A stretch of DNA of 64,000 nucleotides from the NCBI RefSeq assembly GCF_000512915.1, contig NZ_CP007034.1, forward strand, positions 1,488,001-1,552,000. Reading direction: 5' to 3'. How positions within the stretch are numbered: the stretch's first letter is position 1; every line of letters starts with the position of its first letter. Positions 15,821 to 24,256 of this stretch are shown here, one piece after another. Both the position numbers and the translations under genes were made by a program. A model generated the notes under the pieces. It was not told the DNA's origin, searched no databases, and saw only the letters and a program-made list of their open reading frames with translations. This DNA comes from Barnesiella viscericola DSM 18177. Its GTDB lineage: Bacteria; Bacteroidota; Bacteroidia; Bacteroidales; Barnesiellaceae.

Positions 15821-16057
15821 GATAAAAAGAAGTTTAGATGAAGGCCTTTATTCCATAAAGCATGCAAAAAGAGGCCTTTTATTTTTACATACCCTTTGTT
15901 AGACAGAAAGATAAACATAACGACAAACAAAAAGAGCCCATGTTCCCCTTTAACATTGCCAGACAGTTCCCTCCCCTGCACTTCAAATATAGTAAATCTA
16001 TTTTAACTTAGATAAAAATATGTAACTTTTTTTATACTCCCCTACCGATATTTCTCT
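15821..16057. other. AT-rich intergenic stretch without a gene
   Basis: No credible ORF on either strand. AAGGCCT near 15841 pairs with AGGCCTT near 15873 over a 25-nt spacer just upstream of the membrane-protein gene. The rest is AT-rich and leads into the REP-like cluster. No TAnnTTTG box was found for the 15820 gene. Confidence 0.4.
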
Positions 16058-16085
16058 GAATACCGCGTCGGGGGCGTGGAATGAT
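16058..16085. repeat. Degenerate REP-like unit
   Basis: GAATACCGCGTC followed by GGCGTGGAATGATG matches the reverse complement of unit a (13081-13109) with a few changes. It is the first of three units in this cluster. Confidence 0.4.
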
Positions 16086-16118
16086 GGGTGTGTCTCCCAT
16101 GCACGCAATGCGCATCAT

Positions 16119-16147
16119 GTCACCCCGCACCTCGATGCGGGGCCCAG
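16119..16147. repeat. REP-like palindromic intergenic repeat, unit c
   Basis: GTCACCCCGCACC to GATGCGGGGCCCAG: almost the exact reverse complement of unit b, located 3 kb away. It has the same compensated CCCC/GGGG inner stem. Confidence 0.6.
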
Positions 16148-16187
16148 CCAAGTGACTCTTGCGGGTATTTTCCTTTGCGGATATTCC

Positions 16188-16215
16188 CTGGATTCCGCAT
16201 CATGTGCGGAATGAC
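16188..16215. repeat. REP-like palindromic intergenic repeat, unit d (inverted)
   Basis: CTGGATTCCGCATC to GTGCGGAATGAC. Together with unit c it forms an inverted pair about 40 nt apart, mirroring the a/b pair at 13081-13160. It ends just before the hairpin that follows the tRNA gene. Confidence 0.6.
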
Positions 16216-16221
16216 CCCATA

Positions 16222-16255
16222 CAAAGAGAGCTCCAGTCTCCTGAAGCTCTCTTTG
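16222..16255 (-). terminator. Terminator hairpin abutting tRNA-Met
   Basis: CAAAGAGAGCT (16222-16232) pairs with AGCTCTCTTTG (16245-16255), an 11-bp stem that begins at the base next to the tRNA discriminator. It probably terminates the tRNA transcript. Confidence 0.65.
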
Positions 16256-16329
16256 TAGCGAGACCGGGGTATGATCCCGGGACCTCATGATTATGAATCA
16301 TGCGCTCTAACCAACTGAGCTATCTCGCC
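16256..16329 (-). tRNA. tRNA-Met (anticodon CAT)
   Basis: The minus strand folds as a 74-nt cloverleaf: acceptor arm GGCGAGA/TCTCGCT (first pair G-U), D-arm with AGCTCAGTTGGTTAGAGC, anticodon arm with loop TTCATAA (anticodon CAT), and T-arm ending CCCGGGATCATACCCCGG. The discriminator is A and CCA is not encoded. G1 and the normal acceptor pairing argue against the initiator tRNA. An elongator tRNA-Met is most likely; a lysidine-modified tRNA-Ile2 cannot be excluded by eye. Confidence 0.9.
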
Positions 16330-16370
16330 ATCATGTTTATTTTTGCATTGACCGCTTGTCAAATGCGGTG

Positions 16371-16401
16371 CAAAGATAAACGATTATTTTGGACTACGCA
16401 A
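16371..16401 (-). promoter_or_regulatory. Promoter of tRNA-Met (TTG-N20-TATCTTTG)
   Basis: On the minus strand TTG (16399-16401) and TATCTTTG (16371-16378) are 20 nt apart, a good match to the Bacteroidetes -33/-7 consensus. The -7 box lies about 42 nt upstream of the tRNA 5' end and wholly within the gap after the P-type ATPase gene, so the tRNA has its own promoter. Confidence 0.65.
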
Positions 16402-16428
16402 CAAATCGACGCATTTTTTATCAACAAT

Positions 16429-19155
16429 TTATGCCACAAGCCGGCGAATAAGTCGATAAATCTCGCCTATCCACAAAACAATCGAGGTGGCGGCAAAGAT
16501 ATAGACCCAATCCATGGGCTTCAACGGGGTCACGCTGAAGAGCGAACCGCCCAAACTCACGATGAGTATCTGCCCGGCCAGGATAATGAGGGTCACCCAC
16601 AGGAAGCCTTTGCAGGTGTTCAACCGGCTGAATGCCGACTGCACATTGCCAAAGGCCTTGGCATTGAACATATTCCAGAATTGCAGGAATACGAAGATGG
16701 AGAAGAAGAGGGTGAGTTCATATCGCGTGAGACCTTCGTGTACGGGCGTGAAATTGAAGAAATTGGCAAAGAAGAGCCGCAGGTCGAACTGGGCTATCGA
16801 GGTGACGTCGACGTGCTTGAAGTATTGCAACAGGCCGAACAACAGCAACACAAAGGCGATGCCGGTACCGATGATGCCCTTGCCCATGGCACGGGTCACG
16901 ATGTTGTCGTTCAGGTGGCGGGGCTTGTCGCGCATTACCCGCTCGTCGGGCGGCAACGAAGCCAAGGCCAGGGCGGCAAAGGTATCCATAATGAGGTTCA
17001 CCCACAACATCTGCGTGACGGTGAGAGGCGACTCGGTACCCAGGAATGCCCCGATGAGGACAATGAGACAGGCAGCCACGTTGATGGTCATCTGGAAGAG
17101 TATGAACTTCTGGATATTGCGATAGAGCGAACGTCCCCACAGCACAGCTTTGGTGATGCTGCCGAACGAGTTGTCGATGATGGTGATGTCGCTGGCCTCC
17201 TTGGCCACCGATGTGCCGTCGCCCATCGAGAGTCCCACCTGCGCGGCATTGAGTGCCGGTGCGTCGTTGGTACCGTCGCCGGTCACCGCCACCACCTCGT
17301 CTTGCGACTGCAAGAGTTTCACCAGCCGCTCCTTGTCCATGGGGCGAGCCCGGGCAATGACTTTCAGGTCGGGGATACGTTCCAGCAGGGTCTTGTCGTC
17401 GAGATTGGCAAACTCGGGACCGGTAATGATGTTGCGGTCGCCGTCCTCGGGCTTCCACAACGAAATCTGGCGGGCAATTTCGCGAGCCGTCGCCGGGGTA
17501 TCGCCCGTAACAATCTTCACCTGGATTCCGGCCTGCAAGCACTCGGCCACGGCTTCGGGCACCTCCTTGCGCACGGGGTCGGCAATGGCAGTCACACCCA
17601 GGAAGGTGAGGCGGATATGGGGGGCCAGATGCCCGGCCACGAAATAGGGCTCGTCATCGCCCACCAGCGCATAGGCAAAGCCCAGGGTGCGCATGGCCTG
17701 ATTCTGGTATTGCAACAGTTTTGCCTCCACGGCGGGACGGCTGCTCTCCATCGGCACAAGTCCCTGCGCGGTTATCTGTTGGGAGCAGAAGTTCATCACA
17801 TACTCGGGAGCCCCTTTCACATAGACTACCCGATGTTTGAGCAGCGGCGAGTCGACCACCGTAGCCATATATTTGCGCTCGGTCGAGAAGGTGAGCTGCT
17901 CCACCACATGCGCCTGGTTGCGCAACGCGGCGTAGTCGACACCCTGGTCGGCCAGCCACAACAGCAAGGCTCCCTCGGTGGGATTGCCCAGCACCTTCAT
18001 CACGCCGTTGGCCCCCTCGTCGAGGTGAGCCGTCGAGTTGGCGGCAATGCCTTCGTAGATAATTTCCTTCGTATTCGAGTCGGGTGCATAGGCAAAGTCG
18101 GCCTCGCTGACCCGCATCTGATTCTGTGTGAGCGTACCCGTCTTGTCGGTACAGATTACCGTGGCCGCGCCCATCGTTTCGCAGGCGTGCATCTTGCGCA
18201 CCAGGTTGTTGTTGGCCAACATGCGCTTCATGCTCATGGCCAGACTGAGGGTGACACTCATGGGCAACCCCTCGGGGACGGCTACCACAATCACGGTCAC
18301 GGCAATCATGGCCGTCGAGAGCAGATAGCTGCCGAAGCTGAGCCAGTCGAGCACCGGGTGGTCGGAGAGGTAGATGGCCGTGCGGGCTATCAGAATGATT
18401 GCCGCAATGACATAGCTGGCCTTCGTGATAAACGATGCCAGCGTATTGAGTTGCTTGTCGAGCGGAGTCTGGGTATTGTTTTCAATCTGCGAGCCGGTAT
18501 AGACCTTGCCATACTCGGTGGCATCGCCTACCTGCGTCACCCGCATCACGCCATAACCGCCCAGCATGGTCGAGCCGTTCATCACCGCGTTCGAGGGATA
18601 GGTCGCCTCCTTGTCAAAGTCGGCCTCGACCGTCGTCTTGGTGGCCATCGGTTCACCCGTGAGCGACGACTCGTTGACCTGTACCGAGACGGCACTCAGC
18701 AGAACACCGTCGGCCGGAATCTCGTCGCCGGCGTTGAGCATCACGATATCGCCCACCACCACGTCGCGTTTGGGAATTTCGAGGATATGACCGTCACGTA
18801 CCACCTTCACGGGCTGATCGTCGTTCACCTGGTTGAGAATATCGAACTTGCGGGCGGCACTCATCTCGAAGAGGAAGCCCACCACCGTGGCCAGCAAAAT
18901 GGCCAGGGCTATACCCGCCGGCTCGAACAGGGCCGACATGCCGGCCTCGCCCGTTGCCACGTGATAGACGGCTACCGCTATTGAGAGCAGCAGCGCCACC
19001 AGAAGGATACGGATAATGGGATCGGAGAATTTCTCCAGAAAAAGTTTCCACATGGGAGTCCGGGCGGGCGGTGTCAACACGTTCTCGCCATATTTCTCCC
19101 TACTTGCCCGCACCTCAGCGTCGCTCAGGCCGGGGTATTCCAATTTAGAGCTCAT
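16429..19155 (-). CDS. P-type Ca2+-transporting ATPase (PMCA-like)
   Basis: 908 residues with the full P2-type layout: an N-terminal cation-ATPase domain, the actuator loop with SSLTGEP (about 172-178), the M4 motif VVAVPEGLPMSVTLSLA, the phosphorylation site CTDKTGTLT, the nucleotide-binding domain, the hinge TGDGTNDAPALNAAQVG, and six C-terminal membrane helices. PEGLP in M4 is the plasma-membrane Ca2+-ATPase form, so calcium export is likely, although Mn2+ or other divalent ions are possible. It starts 59 nt after hisS on the same strand and may be co-transcribed with it. The long open frame on the opposite strand is a composition shadow of this gene. Confidence 0.92.
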   Translation of the reverse strand: MSSKLEYPGLSDAEVRASREKYGENVLTPPARTPMWKLFLEKFSDPIIRILLVALLLSIAVAVYHVATGEAGMSALFEPAGIALAILLATVVGFLFEMSAARKFDILNQVNDDQPVKVVRDGHILEIPKRDVVVGDIVMLNAGDEIPADGVLLSAVSVQVNESSLTGEPMATKTTVEADFDKEATYPSNAVMNGSTMLGGYGVMRVTQVGDATEYGKVYTGSQIENNTQTPLDKQLNTLASFITKASYVIAAIILIARTAIYLSDHPVLDWLSFGSYLLSTAMIAVTVIVVAVPEGLPMSVTLSLAMSMKRMLANNNLVRKMHACETMGAATVICTDKTGTLTQNQMRVSEADFAYAPDSNTKEIIYEGIAANSTAHLDEGANGVMKVLGNPTEGALLLWLADQGVDYAALRNQAHVVEQLTFSTERKYMATVVDSPLLKHRVVYVKGAPEYVMNFCSQQITAQGLVPMESSRPAVEAKLLQYQNQAMRTLGFAYALVGDDEPYFVAGHLAPHIRLTFLGVTAIADPVRKEVPEAVAECLQAGIQVKIVTGDTPATAREIARQISLWKPEDGDRNIITGPEFANLDDKTLLERIPDLKVIARARPMDKERLVKLLQSQDEVVAVTGDGTNDAPALNAAQVGLSMGDGTSVAKEASDITIIDNSFGSITKAVLWGRSLYRNIQKFILFQMTINVAACLIVLIGAFLGTESPLTVTQMLWVNLIMDTFAALALASLPPDERVMRDKPRHLNDNIVTRAMGKGIIGTGIAFVLLLFGLLQYFKHVDVTSIAQFDLRLFFANFFNFTPVHEGLTRYELTLFFSIFVFLQFWNMFNAKAFGNVQSAFSRLNTCKGFLWVTLIILAGQILIVSLGGSLFSVTPLKPMDWVYIFAATSIVLWIGEIYRLIRRLVA

Positions 19156-19214
19156 TGATTCTATCAGTCTATCGTTTTATTATGCTATTCTTTGCTTCCG
19201 GGAGTCCCCACCCA

Positions 19215-20576
19215 TCAAACGAAAAGGGCTATCACCTCGTCGATGGTGAGCGACGACTGCTCGCCGGTCGTCATATTTTTCAGTGCAATCTTGCCGGCAG
19301 CCATCTCGGTCTCGCCTACCAGAGCCACATATTGGGTCCCGATGGAGTCGGCATAGCTCATCTGCTTCTTCATCTTGGCAGCCTCGGGATAGATTTCGGC
19401 CCGTATATCGGCAGCCCGCAACCGCGACAGATGTCCCAGACAAGCCTGACTCTCGTTCTCGCCAAAGTTGACAAACATCACCTGGGTCGACTGCATCGAC
19501 TCCTTGGGATAGAGGTCGAGCTGATTGAGCACGTCGAAGATGCGGTCGGCTCCGAACGAGATACCTACCCCCGACACACCCGGCAGACCGAACACGCCCG
19601 TGAGGTTGTCGTAACGGCCGCCACCCGTGATGCTGCCTATCTGCACGTCGAGCGCCTTGACTTCGAGTATGGCGCCGGTATAGTAGTTGAGGCCACGGGC
19701 CAGAGTCAAATCGATTTCGAGCGTCGAGCGCAAGGGCGAGGCCGAGAGCTTCTGCAAAATATACTTCAACTCGTCGATGCCTTTGACACCCGTCTCCGAA
19801 CCGGCCAGTTCGCGACGCAACACCTGCAACTTCTCCTCGTTGCTGCCCTGCAACTGAATGATGGGCTGCAAACGGGCCACAGCCTCCTCGGGCAGTCCCT
19901 TCTCGAGCAACTCGGCATTCACCTTGTCGAGACCTATCTTGTCGAGCTTGTCGATGGCGACGGTAATGTCGACAATTTTCTCGGGAGCCCCTATCCACTC
20001 GGCAATACCGCTCAGTATCTTGCGGTTGTTCAGTTTGATGGCTACCCGTATGCCCAGACGGGAAAACACCTCGTCGATCATCTCGATAAGTTCCACCTCG
20101 TTCAGCAGCGAGTCGGAACCCACCACATCGGCATCGCACTGGTAGAACTCGCGGTAACGCCCCTTCTGCGGACGGTCGGCCCGCCACACGGGCTGTATCT
20201 GATAACGCTTGAAGGGGAAGGTGAGTTCGTTGCGGTGCATCACCACAAAGCGGGCGAAGGGCACCGTGAGGTCATAGCGCAGACCCTTCTCGCACAAGCG
20301 GGCAGCCAGCCGGTTGAGATTCCTCTCAGCCAGGTCGGCCTCGGTCACGTCGGACAGGAAATCGCCCGAATTGAGCACCTTGAACAGCAGTTTGTCACCC
20401 TCTTCGCCATACTTGCCCATGAGGGTCTGCAAGGTCTCCATGGCCGGAGTCTCGATTTGCCGGAACCCATAGAGGGCGAAAACTTGTTTGATCGTGTCGA
20501 ATATGTAATTGCGCTTGGCCATCTCGTCGACCGAGAAATCGCGCGTACCCTTGGGTATGGAAGGTTTTGCCATCAT
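19215..20576 (-). CDS. hisS: Histidyl-tRNA synthetase
   Basis: A class II aminoacyl-tRNA synthetase of 453 residues from the first of two adjacent ATGs (20576 and 20573). An in-frame extension to 20618 adds residues unlike the family. Motif 2 ([27 protein letters not shown], then [12 protein letters not shown]), the histidine-specific segment [23 protein letters not shown], and motif 3 [15 protein letters not shown] are all present, followed by the anticodon-binding domain. It charges tRNA-His. It is followed 59 nt later by the Ca2+-type ATPase gene. Confidence 0.95.
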   Translation of the reverse strand: MMAKPSIPKGTRDFSVDEMAKRNYIFDTIKQVFALYGFRQIETPAMETLQTLMGKYGEEGDKLLFKVLNSGDFLSDVTEADLAERNLNRLAARLCEKGLRYDLTVPFARFVVMHRNELTFPFKRYQIQPVWRADRPQKGRYREFYQCDADVVGSDSLLNEVELIEMIDEVFSRLGIRVAIKLNNRKILSGIAEWIGAPEKIVDITVAIDKLDKIGLDKVNAELLEKGLPEEAVARLQPIIQLQGSNEEKLQVLRRELAGSETGVKGIDELKYILQKLSASPLRSTLEIDLTLARGLNYYTGAILEVKALDVQIGSITGGGRYDNLTGVFGLPGVSGVGISFGADRIFDVLNQLDLYPKESMQSTQVMFVNFGENESQACLGHLSRLRAADIRAEIYPEAAKMKKQMSYADSIGTQYVALVGETEMAAGKIALKNMTTGEQSSLTIDEVIALFV

Positions 20577-20694
20577 ATTTCCATCAATTTTATTATTGTC
20601 ACGGGAAATTCCCCGCATTCATCTACACCCCGGCCTCCTGGCCTGGCCTCCCATTATAGCAGAGCCAACCCGTTACGGCTCGGGCTTTTGCACG

Positions 20695-20702
20695 CAAAGA
20701 TA
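20695..20702 (-). promoter_or_regulatory. -7 box (TATCTTTG) for hisS
   Basis: Minus-strand TATCTTTG fits TAnnTTTG and lies about 118 nt upstream of the chosen start at 20576. It would give a long leader. No -33 element stands out. Confidence 0.4.
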
Positions 20703-20785
20703 AGAGAAAAATGTGAGATAGTGCGCATTTGCCGGCAGATAGTTGACGGTTCGTTCTTCCCCGGTCAAAGGCTATCAAAAAAACA

Positions 20786-20821
20786 GAGGCGTCGAGTCCG
20801 GGAACTCAGACTCGACGCCTC
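20786..20821 (-). terminator. Terminator of the hexa-barrel operon
   Basis: GAGGCGTCGAGTC (20786-20798) and GACTCGACGCCTC (20809-20821) form a 13-bp stem. On the minus strand it is followed by TGTTTTTTTGATAG, a classic intrinsic terminator, 25 nt after the stop of the 20846-24244 gene. Confidence 0.9.
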
Positions 20822-20845
20822 GCTTATATCTTGTTTCGGGTCATA

Positions 20846-23800
20846 TCAGAAGCGATAGGCCGTACCCAGCGAAACGCGCCCTACCCCTATGAAGTGGTGG
20901 GTATTGAGTACACCGTCATACAGCTTGTCGTCCCACAGGGTCATCGATGGTTCTACATAAAAATCGAACGATGGCGACACATTCCAGAGCAACTGTACAC
21001 CGCCGCGGGCCACCCAGCCCACACCGCCTTCGCTGTTGTAGTTGCTCCAACCCAGACCGGTACCTACCGACCCAATCAGGTGGAAACGACGGTCGGGATC
21101 GGAATCGAGCAGCGAGGTAAAGTTGAGCAGATAGTCGGCATGGAGCGTGCCCACATTGAGCGTGCGGGACGAGTGGGGGGCGATAAAGTCGTAACCCAAT
21201 CCTACCGATACACCCGACGCTCCAGTGAACCAATGCCCGAAGGAGAGGTCGGTGCCTACCGAAACCTTGCGATATTGAGACATCATGATTGTTTCGCTAA
21301 ACAGCGACGGACCCACCGACAACGAGAAGAAATTGCGTTTCTCGGGAGCCCGGCTGCCTACGGCTGCGGATTTCCCGCCCAACTTATAGTTAAGGCCTAT
21401 CAATACACGAGCTTCGGGATCGAAATTGTTGTAGCTGTGCGGTATGTGCGAGGCTACGATTTGCGGCTCAACAAAGAGGTCTATATCCGACGATACATTG
21501 AATCGGCCCTGCATACCGGCACGCGCTCCATAGACAAACTCGTTTTTCTTCTCATAGTTACCGGCTCCGCCATAGATACCACCCAGCACAATGACGTCGA
21601 AGATGCGATTGGGGTTATAACCGGCCGTGAAGGCCGACAGGTTGAACAGATAGTCGGCCGAAAAAGCCAAGGCCATGTATTGAGGATCTTGATCATAATA
21701 ACCATAATCAACTCCTACCCGCCATGCCGAAAGCGGGGTGTACCATTTGCCAAACGAGAGGGCAGCACCATATCCTCCCGTGAAACCGTTAACCAGCCCT
21801 CGCAGCCACCGGCCCGTGTAGGCCAGCGACAGGAAATATTTGTCCGATTCGTCGTAAGCGGCATGATTGGCCCGATAATCATATTGGTTGAGTCGATACT
21901 GAATACCCACATTGACCGATGTGAGCAGATCGACCGGCATACCGGCATAGCTCTCGCGCGAGTAGTTCTTACCGAAAACGCGTACCTGCGGCTCGATGAA
22001 CAGGCCTACACCCGAACCGACATTCCACAGGCCCTGCAAGCTCACTCCCGCACCGGGATACCACCCGGGGTGATTGCTGGTTGCATAAGAGAGCACGGCT
22101 CCCACACCCACGTTGGCCTCGAAGATGCGCGACGGATTGTAGCCATACAACGTCGAATTGATATTCCACAGATAGTCGAGTTGAACAAGTCCGAATTTGC
22201 GATAGCCGGGCTCAGAGTCGCCATACACACCACCTGCCCCCGAGAGCCGAAGTCCCGATGCCGCCGTAAACCATTTACCCAAATAAAAAGTACCGGTGGG
22301 GCCCATACGGTCGAGCGGTCGGCTGAACAAGTCGTGATGCAGAATACCGGCAGCCCCTACCCCTATACCATAAAACAGATGGTCGATAAAATTCTCGTTG
22401 CGGAACTCCTCGGCCTTCTCCATGGTACCATGAGTCCGACCATATCCATAGAGATGATAGGAGAGACCCGCCGTAATAGTCGGCACCATGTCGACAGAAG
22501 AGAACAGGGAGTGCTCCCAGCGGTTGTTTTGCGCTACATTCAATCGAGGTTCGATAAAGACATCGAACATATCGTTAATCCGGAACGAGCCTTGCAAGCC
22601 CACCCCGGCACCCAAGGTGTGCTGGAAGTACCCTTCTGACGACACATAGTCATAGTTGAGACCGGCCACACCGCTCAGCGAGAAGAGGCGCTCGCGATCA
22701 TACCCCATAAAGAGGTTCGAGAAGTTGAGCAGATAATCGAGTTGCCCTCCCACGGCCCAGGTGTGATGTGTTGAATAGGGTGCATTAATCGACGACCCAT
22801 TGAGCAACAGACGGGCCCCCGAAACAGGATTCCACCAGGTGCCCAAACCGCCAAACAGGCGATAGCCCTTATTGGGTATGGGCTCGGAGAGCGACGATTT
22901 CATTACCCCGGCAAATCCGCCACCCAAGGTCAGGTAGAGGTCACCGATACCCCGGGGCCAGTCAAACTCATCACCCGTTATTGACGAACGGTCGAGCGAA
23001 GGAGCTACCGGCCGATAGGTGAAACCGGCCAACAGCGACGGAATGGGATCGACAGCACTCAGTACATCGGCCCATGCTCCATTGGTAAATACATCTACAC
23101 GAGGCTCCAAGAACAAGCCCCAGTGATCATTAAGACGAAACTCGCCATGCAATCCGGCACCCACGCTCCATCGGGTATTCAGGTGGTCGTTGACCGCTAC
23201 CGAGTGGTAACCGGCACCCACCACGCCCGACATCTCGAACAACCTTCCGGGATCATATCCCCCAAACAAAGCGTGCATGTTAAACAAATAATCGAGTTGT
23301 ACTCCGAATGAAGACTTGTCATAGGCTTGTCCGGTTTTCAAATAGCGTACCAATCCCGACAATCGCAACGACGAAACCGGCGTAAACTGATCGCCTAACG
23401 AGACCATGACCATAGCTCCCGGATCGAGCAGAAGATTCGAAGCACTCGTCAAGGTAGAGGCCAGCCCCCCTGCCGCCGAAATGAACAGGCCTTGACCGGC
23501 TCCCCAGAAGGGTTCGTGCCGACGCGTCGGAGCCGAGAGCAACCGATAACCGAAACCGGCCATGAGCGAAGCCTCCCAATCGTAACGCATCCAGGTTTTT
23601 ATCCCGTCTATTCCATCGGTGTAGATACCCACCCGGGGTTCAAGGTAGAAGAAAGTCAGCGGCGAGAAATTGAAGCGGGTCTGCATACCCAGCCGGAAAC
23701 CGCCCGCATGCGTCCAGTTTCCTTGCCGATACAACAACTGATATTCGCCACCGGCTACACCAATCAGCTCGAACATACGAGCCGGATTATCCTTGTGCAA

Positions 23801-24244
23801 CAACGAGGTGAGATTCATCAGATAGTCGGCCGAAAATCCTACAAAATATGGATTACTACCGCCAAGGCCGTTATGCAGACCGGCATTCAGGCCCAATCGT
23901 ATACCGTGAACCGGGGTGAACCAGTCACCTACCAACAAGCCTGAACGAAGGCCCAAACCGGGCGTAGCAAACAGCGAGCCGGCCGAACGATCCATAATCA
24001 GTCCGGCTTCGCCCGAAACGAAAAGGTGATCGCCAAACTTCTTTCGGGCAAACCGCTCATTCTTGGCCGGTTTCTGCAACATATAATCCAATCCGTTGAA
24101 CTGGGTTTCCTCTTTTTGTTCTTGCTTGGGTTCGGAGGTCTGACTCGACTCCTGTGCAGCCACACTTCCGGTACACAGTATTATCGCAAGTCCTGCACAT
24201 CGAATCCCTTTTACAAAACCGCTCATACTATATTTCATCTTCAT
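20846..24244 (-). CDS. Six-fold tandem beta-barrel-like outer-membrane protein
   Basis: 1132 residues with a signal peptide (to about residue 30), then a Gln/Glu/Ser/Thr-rich linker. The rest consists of six diverged repeats of about 175 residues (roughly 72-235, 251-412, 433-598, 622-785, 802-955, 970-1132). Each repeat carries, in order, a W(F/Y/N)TP-like turn, a DYLxN box (residues 140, 318, 503, 690, 864, 1037), a YxPxRxF-like box, and an EPR/EPQ/EPS box (202, 380, 565, 751, 926, 1098), and ends in a Gly/aromatic beta strand; the last ends SLGTAYRF. Each repeat has the look of an eight-stranded OmpA-like barrel or of a DUF3575-type beta domain. I do not recognise the family. It is the last gene of an operon whose first gene encodes a DUF3575 protein. 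Confidence 0.8.
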   Translation of the reverse strand: MKMKYSMSGFVKGIRCAGLAIILCTGSVAAQESSQTSEPKQEQKEETQFNGLDYMLQKPAKNERFARKKFGDHLFVSGEAGLIMDRSAGSLFATPGLGLRSGLLVGDWFTPVHGIRLGLNAGLHNGLGGSNPYFVGFSADYLMNLTSLLHKDNPARMFELIGVAGGEYQLLYRQGNWTHAGGFRLGMQTRFNFSPLTFFYLEPRVGIYTDGIDGIKTWMRYDWEASLMAGFGYRLLSAPTRRHEPFWGAGQGLFISAAGGLASTLTSASNLLLDPGAMVMVSLGDQFTPVSSLRLSGLVRYLKTGQAYDKSSFGVQLDYLFNMHALFGGYDPGRLFEMSGVVGAGYHSVAVNDHLNTRWSVGAGLHGEFRLNDHWGLFLEPRVDVFTNGAWADVLSAVDPIPSLLAGFTYRPVAPSLDRSSITGDEFDWPRGIGDLYLTLGGGFAGVMKSSLSEPIPNKGYRLFGGLGTWWNPVSGARLLLNGSSINAPYSTHHTWAVGGQLDYLLNFSNLFMGYDRERLFSLSGVAGLNYDYVSSEGYFQHTLGAGVGLQGSFRINDMFDVFIEPRLNVAQNNRWEHSLFSSVDMVPTITAGLSYHLYGYGRTHGTMEKAEEFRNENFIDHLFYGIGVGAAGILHHDLFSRPLDRMGPTGTFYLGKWFTAASGLRLSGAGGVYGDSEPGYRKFGLVQLDYLWNINSTLYGYNPSRIFEANVGVGAVLSYATSNHPGWYPGAGVSLQGLWNVGSGVGLFIEPQVRVFGKNYSRESYAGMPVDLLTSVNVGIQYRLNQYDYRANHAAYDESDKYFLSLAYTGRWLRGLVNGFTGGYGAALSFGKWYTPLSAWRVGVDYGYYDQDPQYMALAFSADYLFNLSAFTAGYNPNRIFDVIVLGGIYGGAGNYEKKNEFVYGARAGMQGRFNVSSDIDLFVEPQIVASHIPHSYNNFDPEARVLIGLNYKLGGKSAAVGSRAPEKRNFFSLSVGPSLFSETIMMSQYRKVSVGTDLSFGHWFTGASGVSVGLGYDFIAPHSSRTLNVGTLHADYLLNFTSLLDSDPDRRFHLIGSVGTGLGWSNYNSEGGVGWVARGGVQLLWNVSPSFDFYVEPSMTLWDDKLYDGVLNTHHFIGVGRVSLGTAYRF

Positions 24245-24256
24245 ACCTTATTCCTC

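Noticed and set aside
16300-18984. 894-residue open frame on the plus strand
   Set aside because: It is fully antisense to the P-type ATPase gene and its translation is rich in His/Gly/Arg/Gln with no domain. It arises from GC-rich codon usage on the opposite strand, and it also runs through the tRNA promoter region.
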